Virus record (IMG/VR): IMGVR_UViG_3300045482_000073
Coordinates: 1-34,065 of that record
DNA from: a virus
Strand: one strand, 5' to 3'
Length of the DNA stretch: 34,065 nt
Part shown: positions 30,708 through 34,065 of the stretch, one piece after another
How positions within the stretch are numbered: position 1 is the stretch's first letter
Layout of the letters: the number at the start of each line of letters is the position of its first letter
Made by a program: the position numbers and the translations under genes
Notes under the pieces: model-generated
The model's input: only the letters and a program-made list of their open reading frames with translations
Database searches by the model: none
What the model was told of the DNA's origin: nothing

Positions 30708-32063
30708 ATGGCCTCACGTAAGCCGCCGCACAGACTGTTTTCGATTTCAGTTCGATCTCATGCTGACATCGTGGAGAGAAATCTTCAGAATATGAACGCA
30801 GCCGATCCGCTCAGCCTCCTCTCTGGGAATCAAAGCATGCCAGTTCCAGTGGCGTGGGAGCGTACCAAGTTTGGTAAGCCCACTTGTCGTCCGACCGAGT
30901 TCCATTCACTGGTCGCTGACGCGCCGTCCCCCGTCTTTCGGGGAACGGTAGCGTTGCGACGCCGACCGGTGCGAGTAGCTTTCTTAACGCCGACTTTGTT
31001 GATGGGAGGGGCCGAACGCTGGATGGTAAGCCTGGCCCAGCGGTGCGACCGTCAGCGGATCGTCTGGACGGGCACCGCCCTGTCGGATTGGGCTCCGGCG
31101 AAGCCAGAGATCTGTCGCGAGATGTCTGCTTATATGCCGATTTACGCTGGGCCGGGGGCAGGACCGGCAGAGGAGTGTCCTGCCGTCGTGCGGTGTCAAT
31201 CGACGAGCGAAGCGATTCGGCGAGCTACGCGAGATGCAGACATCCTGGTGACATGGGGATTGCCCGACCTCGGACCATTGTTGACCGGGATCGATCTGCC
31301 CGTCGTGTTCGTCTCACATGGGGCAGGCGACTGGACAGCCCGTGCTGTGCAAAGCAGCGAATCGGCCTGCTCCCATTTCGTCGCCGTCTCGGAAACCGCG
31401 TTGTTGCCGTTTCGACCGCATACACGAGCTCGTGCGATCGTGTTGCACAACGGCGTCGATGTCGAGCGCTGCGCGCCGACTCAACCACGGGAAATCACTC
31501 GGCACAACCTCGGCTTTGACGACCAAGACATCTTGATTGGATACGTCGGCCGCTTCTCCTTCGAGAAGAATCCGTTGGCAGCGGTGATCGCCGCCCGCAA
31601 ATTGGGAGGTCGATTCCATGCGGTGTATTGCGGCGAAGGGTGGAAGGAAGCGGAAGTCCGATCCGCGGCCGAGAAGATTGCCGGTGACCGGGTGCGCTTT
31701 GTGCCGCATCAGCGGGTTGTGGGGAATATTCTGTCCGCGCTTGATGTGTTCCTGCTGGCTAGTCCGGCGGAAGGGTTTTCTCTATCGCTGACCGAAGCCT
31801 GGTATGCCGGGGTTCCGACTGTAGCCACACGAGTGGGGGCGGTGCCAGAGCTCGAACGAAACAATGGCGAACTCGTCTCGGCCGTTCCAGTGAATCCGTC
31901 ACCGCGCATTCTGGCGAGAGCGGTGCTGCGCGCTCACTCCCCGACTTTTCGTCAGGAGATCGTGCCTCGCGCCCAAAAGCTCGTTGCCGAACGGTACACC
32001 TCGACGGCGATGGCGCGGCGCTGGACCGATTACCTGGAGACGATCTGCGGCGACCAACCATGA
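30708..32063 (+). CDS. GT4-family glycosyltransferase
   Basis: This 451-aa protein has an N-terminal acceptor half starting at about residue 87 (VRVAFLTPTLLMGGAERWMV) and a C-terminal donor half with LIGYVGRFSFEKNP (about 276-289), CGEGWK and the GT-B E-x7-E motif PAEGFSLSLTEAWYAGVP (near 353-370). It is a retaining GT-B enzyme, probably cytoplasmic. The first 80 or so residues are not conserved-looking; internal ATGs at 30792 and 30838 are possible starts. It follows the strong terminator, so it needs its own promoter; none is obvious. The coding sequence reads as less GC-rich than the phage genes, which may indicate separate acquisition. Confidence 0.88.
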   Translation: MASRKPPHRLFSISVRSHADIVERNLQNMNAADPLSLLSGNQSMPVPVAWERTKFGKPTCRPTEFHSLVADAPSPVFRGTVALRRRPVRVAFLTPTLLMGGAERWMVSLAQRCDRQRIVWTGTALSDWAPAKPEICREMSAYMPIYAGPGAGPAEECPAVVRCQSTSEAIRRATRDADILVTWGLPDLGPLLTGIDLPVVFVSHGAGDWTARAVQSSESACSHFVAVSETALLPFRPHTRARAIVLHNGVDVERCAPTQPREITRHNLGFDDQDILIGYVGRFSFEKNPLAAVIAARKLGGRFHAVYCGEGWKEAEVRSAAEKIAGDRVRFVPHQRVVGNILSALDVFLLASPAEGFSLSLTEAWYAGVPTVATRVGAVPELERNNGELVSAVPVNPSPRILARAVLRAHSPTFRQEIVPRAQKLVAERYTSTAMARRWTDYLETICGDQP

Positions 32064-32956
32064 GACGGACTATCCTACATATTCTGTCCACATCCTATTC
32101 TGGCAGCAGCCTGCTCACGCTGCTGCTGGACTGTCAACTTGGCGTGCGTGGTCTCGGAGATGCCGTGCATCTTGCAGAACGCAGCCAGTCCGCCGAGTGT
32201 CTCCGTTGCGGGGTTCCCGCTAAAGATTGTCAACTTGCCAGAGTCGTCTCGGATGACGCCTTCTATGGTCCGATCTTGGACTATTATGGTAGCCCGACAA
32301 CAGTACTCGTCGACGCCTCCAAGAGCCTGTGGAACTCATTGCTGCGGCACCCCTCCGAACCTGATCTCGATCACTTGTGCATTTTGCTGAGCAAGTCTCC
32401 GCACGAATTCGCCGCATCCTGGGTGGGACATCACTTCGAAGCGTCCGTTGACGATGCGTTTCGCCTCTACCTGGCTTTCTACCGAGCTGAACTGGAATTC
32501 TTGTGGAATGTGTATGGCGTTGCTCCCGATTGCGTGACCACCGTCACCTATCAAGATCTCGCGCGACAGCCGCATGTCGTCCTGCAGTCGCTCTGCAACT
32601 TTGTGCACATCGTGGCGAGGCCGCTGGTCGACTGTCGCTGGTGGGAAAGCGACAGTCATGTGATTGGGGGCAACTGGCTGGTGAACGCTCAGGTGACCGG
32701 TTTTGACGAAACGCTGCAGCGAGCGGGACCGCAAGACCGAGTCCGCTATGCCGGACGCGAACACGCCGTTTTCTACGATCCACACTGGGAGTCGGATCGG
32801 GAGTTTGTGCAAGAATGCCTTGTCGCCTACGACCAGTGGAAATCTCCATTGACTCCAATACTTCGGGAGCTCGGACAGCCCGCCGTGGAACGACTATACC
32901 AAGAAGCTTTTCTGGTAAGTCGGTCGCCTCCAATCGAACAATCCCGCGAGCTGTGA
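32060..32956 (+). CDS. Sulfotransferase-family protein
   Basis: This 298-aa protein has the PAPS-binding P-loop-like start HILSTSYSGSSLLTLLLD (residues 7-24) and a later TVLVDASKS loop that fits the 3'-phosphate site. Family members transfer sulfate from PAPS to hydroxyl groups of sugars or tyrosines. ATG 32060 overlaps the preceding stop (ATGA), so it is coupled to the GT4 gene and probably sulfates the glycan that enzyme makes. Two cysteine pairs (ECLRCGVPAKDC) resemble the Cys-rich insert seen in some bacterial sulfotransferases. Confidence 0.82.
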   Translation: MRRTILHILSTSYSGSSLLTLLLDCQLGVRGLGDAVHLAERSQSAECLRCGVPAKDCQLARVVSDDAFYGPILDYYGSPTTVLVDASKSLWNSLLRHPSEPDLDHLCILLSKSPHEFAASWVGHHFEASVDDAFRLYLAFYRAELEFLWNVYGVAPDCVTTVTYQDLARQPHVVLQSLCNFVHIVARPLVDCRWWESDSHVIGGNWLVNAQVTGFDETLQRAGPQDRVRYAGREHAVFYDPHWESDREFVQECLVAYDQWKSPLTPILRELGQPAVERLYQEAFLVSRSPPIEQSREL

Positions 32957-32969
32957 AAGAGCATCGACA

Positions 32970-33848
32970 ATGTCCGCAATTTTACCGCAGCATGTGGCCT
33001 TGCCTCCACGCGAAATCGTGGGCGAAGAACCCTATCGCCAACTCTGTTGGGATTACTTGCGCTCGACGCTAAACCCCTTGCCCGTCACGGTCGAACTCGA
33101 CGACACGCTGACCGCCGTTTGTCCCGGTGCATTTGCGATTCGCGTCGATGGCGTCCCGGCGGTTTATGATTACAGCGACTACCTGCTGGTCGATGGCGCT
33201 CAACAACATCATCGGCACTGGTTCCGCTTTCACCATACTCAGGGATACGTCCCGCACGACAACCTGTCGTCGTTTCCTCCCATCAGCTTTCTCGATTGGA
33301 ATGAATTCCACGAAACCAGTTCCCGGCTTCACTACGATGCTTTTGGTGACACCATTCTGCATTCACAGTCCTTCGAGTTTCTTGCCGGTTCCTCTATGAC
33401 CCGCGATCATGATCTCTACGTGCGTCGCAAAACGGTCCGGGACCGGCTGCTCACTGAGTTCGGCACGCTCGTGCAAGCAGAGCGATTGTCCCAACGCGAC
33501 TTCTGGCAGGCCGCCTGTCGCGCGCTCATCTCCATCCACATTCCAGGGAGCTGGCGGCATTCGTTGGATCGCGGCCAGCATCAGTTGCTGGGGTTCGGGG
33601 TCTGCACATTATCGCCGGAGATCTGGACCACGGCGCTCGACCGACGGATCGAGGCCTATCAACACTATGTTCCGGTGCGGGACGATTTCTCCGATCTGAT
33701 TTCACAGGTGCTGTGGTGCCGGGATCATCGTGCCGAGTGCGTAGCGATGGGTGGCCGAGCCAAAGCGTTCTTTCTGGAGCATTCGACCCCGGCCGCCATT
33801 TGGTCTTTCATCGCTAGGAAAGTGCGCGTCGGTGCATCGGTGACCTAA
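32970..33848 (+). CDS. CAP10/GT90-like putative glycosyltransferase
   Basis: This 292-aa protein carries a C-terminal motif typical of CAP10/KDELC/GT90-like or exostosin-like transferases: YQHYVPVRDDFSDLISQVLW followed by AMGGRAKAFFLEH (about residues 230-270). The N-terminal half is poorly conserved and lacks an obvious donor-binding motif. The protein is shorter than most of the family, so it may be reduced or divergent. It begins 13 bases after the sulfotransferase stop and completes the three-gene glycan set. Confidence 0.65.
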   Translation: MSAILPQHVALPPREIVGEEPYRQLCWDYLRSTLNPLPVTVELDDTLTAVCPGAFAIRVDGVPAVYDYSDYLLVDGAQQHHRHWFRFHHTQGYVPHDNLSSFPPISFLDWNEFHETSSRLHYDAFGDTILHSQSFEFLAGSSMTRDHDLYVRRKTVRDRLLTEFGTLVQAERLSQRDFWQAACRALISIHIPGSWRHSLDRGQHQLLGFGVCTLSPEIWTTALDRRIEAYQHYVPVRDDFSDLISQVLWCRDHRAECVAMGGRAKAFFLEHSTPAAIWSFIARKVRVGASVT

Positions 33849-34051
33849 GGAACTTGCTTCAGCGCGATTGGGTCGTCGATGTCCCTCGATCAGCAAACGC
33901 ATTTCGCAATTCCTTGTTAAGAATTTCGCCGTCCGTACAAAGGTCTTGAAGGGCTGCACGAAGCTCGGTACGCTTTGCCAGAAGCTTATCAGATTGCGGG
34001 TCTCCTCCGAATCGTGCTGTTCTGCGCGTCCACGTCTTTCAGGAGCATTCC

Positions 34052-34065
34052 ATGCGTTTGAGCCT
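34052..34065 (+). CDS. Start of the next gene (cut by the window edge)
   Basis: ATG 34052 begins a frame reading MRLS and is preceded by AGGAG (34041-34045) with six-base spacing. The 203-base gap before it holds no visible gene. A weak promoter-like pair (TTGAAG 33946-33951, TACGCT 33969-33974, 17-base spacing) lies inside it. The product is unknown. Confidence 0.5.

Noticed and set aside
1-34065. Prophage integration signals (integrase, att sites, tRNA)
   Set aside because: None recognised in the window, so integrated state is not claimed.

Overview
The window looks like most of a tailed double-stranded DNA phage or prophage (Caudoviricetes, siphovirus-like: tape measure, tail tube and tail-chaperone genes, no contractile sheath seen). 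The host is probably a planctomycete. That guess rests on high-GC coding with tightly packed genes and on small proteins of a type I associate with Planctomycetota (a histone-H1-like HARE-HTH protein, a four-helix-bundle 'IVP' gene with heptad repeats). It is an inference, not a database result. No integrase, att site, tRNA, rRNA or CRISPR array was recognised, so whether this is an integrated prophage cannot be decided.

Layout. (1) 1-5470, replication and DNA modification: the tail end of an unknown gene, a DUF4406-like nucleotide-processing protein, a dATP/dGTP diphosphohydrolase-like protein, a 753-aa PrimPol/PriCT/DUF3987-type replication protein, a 521-bp non-coding stretch with origin-like iterons, a lone Phd/YefM antitoxin-like gene and a ParB-methyltransferase fusion. 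(2) 5586-6596, a short leftward unit: a zinc-ribbon protein and a HARE-HTH protein with an H1-like Lys/Ala arm. (3) 6719-15108, packaging and head: a small protein paralogous to the terminase N-terminus, terminase large subunit, a small conserved protein, portal, fused prohead protease/major capsid protein, HNH homing endonuclease, DUF2190-type decoration protein and head-tail connector proteins. (4) 15087-17532, a membrane/enzymatic cluster: a single-pass membrane protein, a permuted NlpC/P60-like cysteine peptidase or amidase, and an unusual membrane-anchored trypsin-like protease/thioredoxin fusion. (5) 17581-23569, tail: an unknown protein, an inverted-repeat-flanked four-helix-bundle gene, tail tube, G/T-type chaperones with a probable -1 frameshift, tape measure and two probable baseplate or tail-tip proteins. 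(6) 23573-33848, where tail fibres would be expected: glycosyltransferases, a 2OG-Fe(II) dioxygenase, two SAM methyltransferases, a sulfotransferase and a CAP10/GT90-like protein. A strong hairpin terminator at 30653-30698 separates the part continuous with the late operon from a last three-gene glycan set.

How it may work together: the first blocks replicate and mark the genome and the middle blocks build the virion. The long terminal block probably hydroxylates, glycosylates, methylates and/or sulfates something, either virion proteins or host surface glycans. The most unusual items are the heptad-repeat family and its four-helix-bundle cassette inserted exactly between two tail genes, the protease-thioredoxin fusion, the iteron cluster after the primase, and the multi-domain glycosyltransferases, one of which carries a TubC_N-like docking domain.
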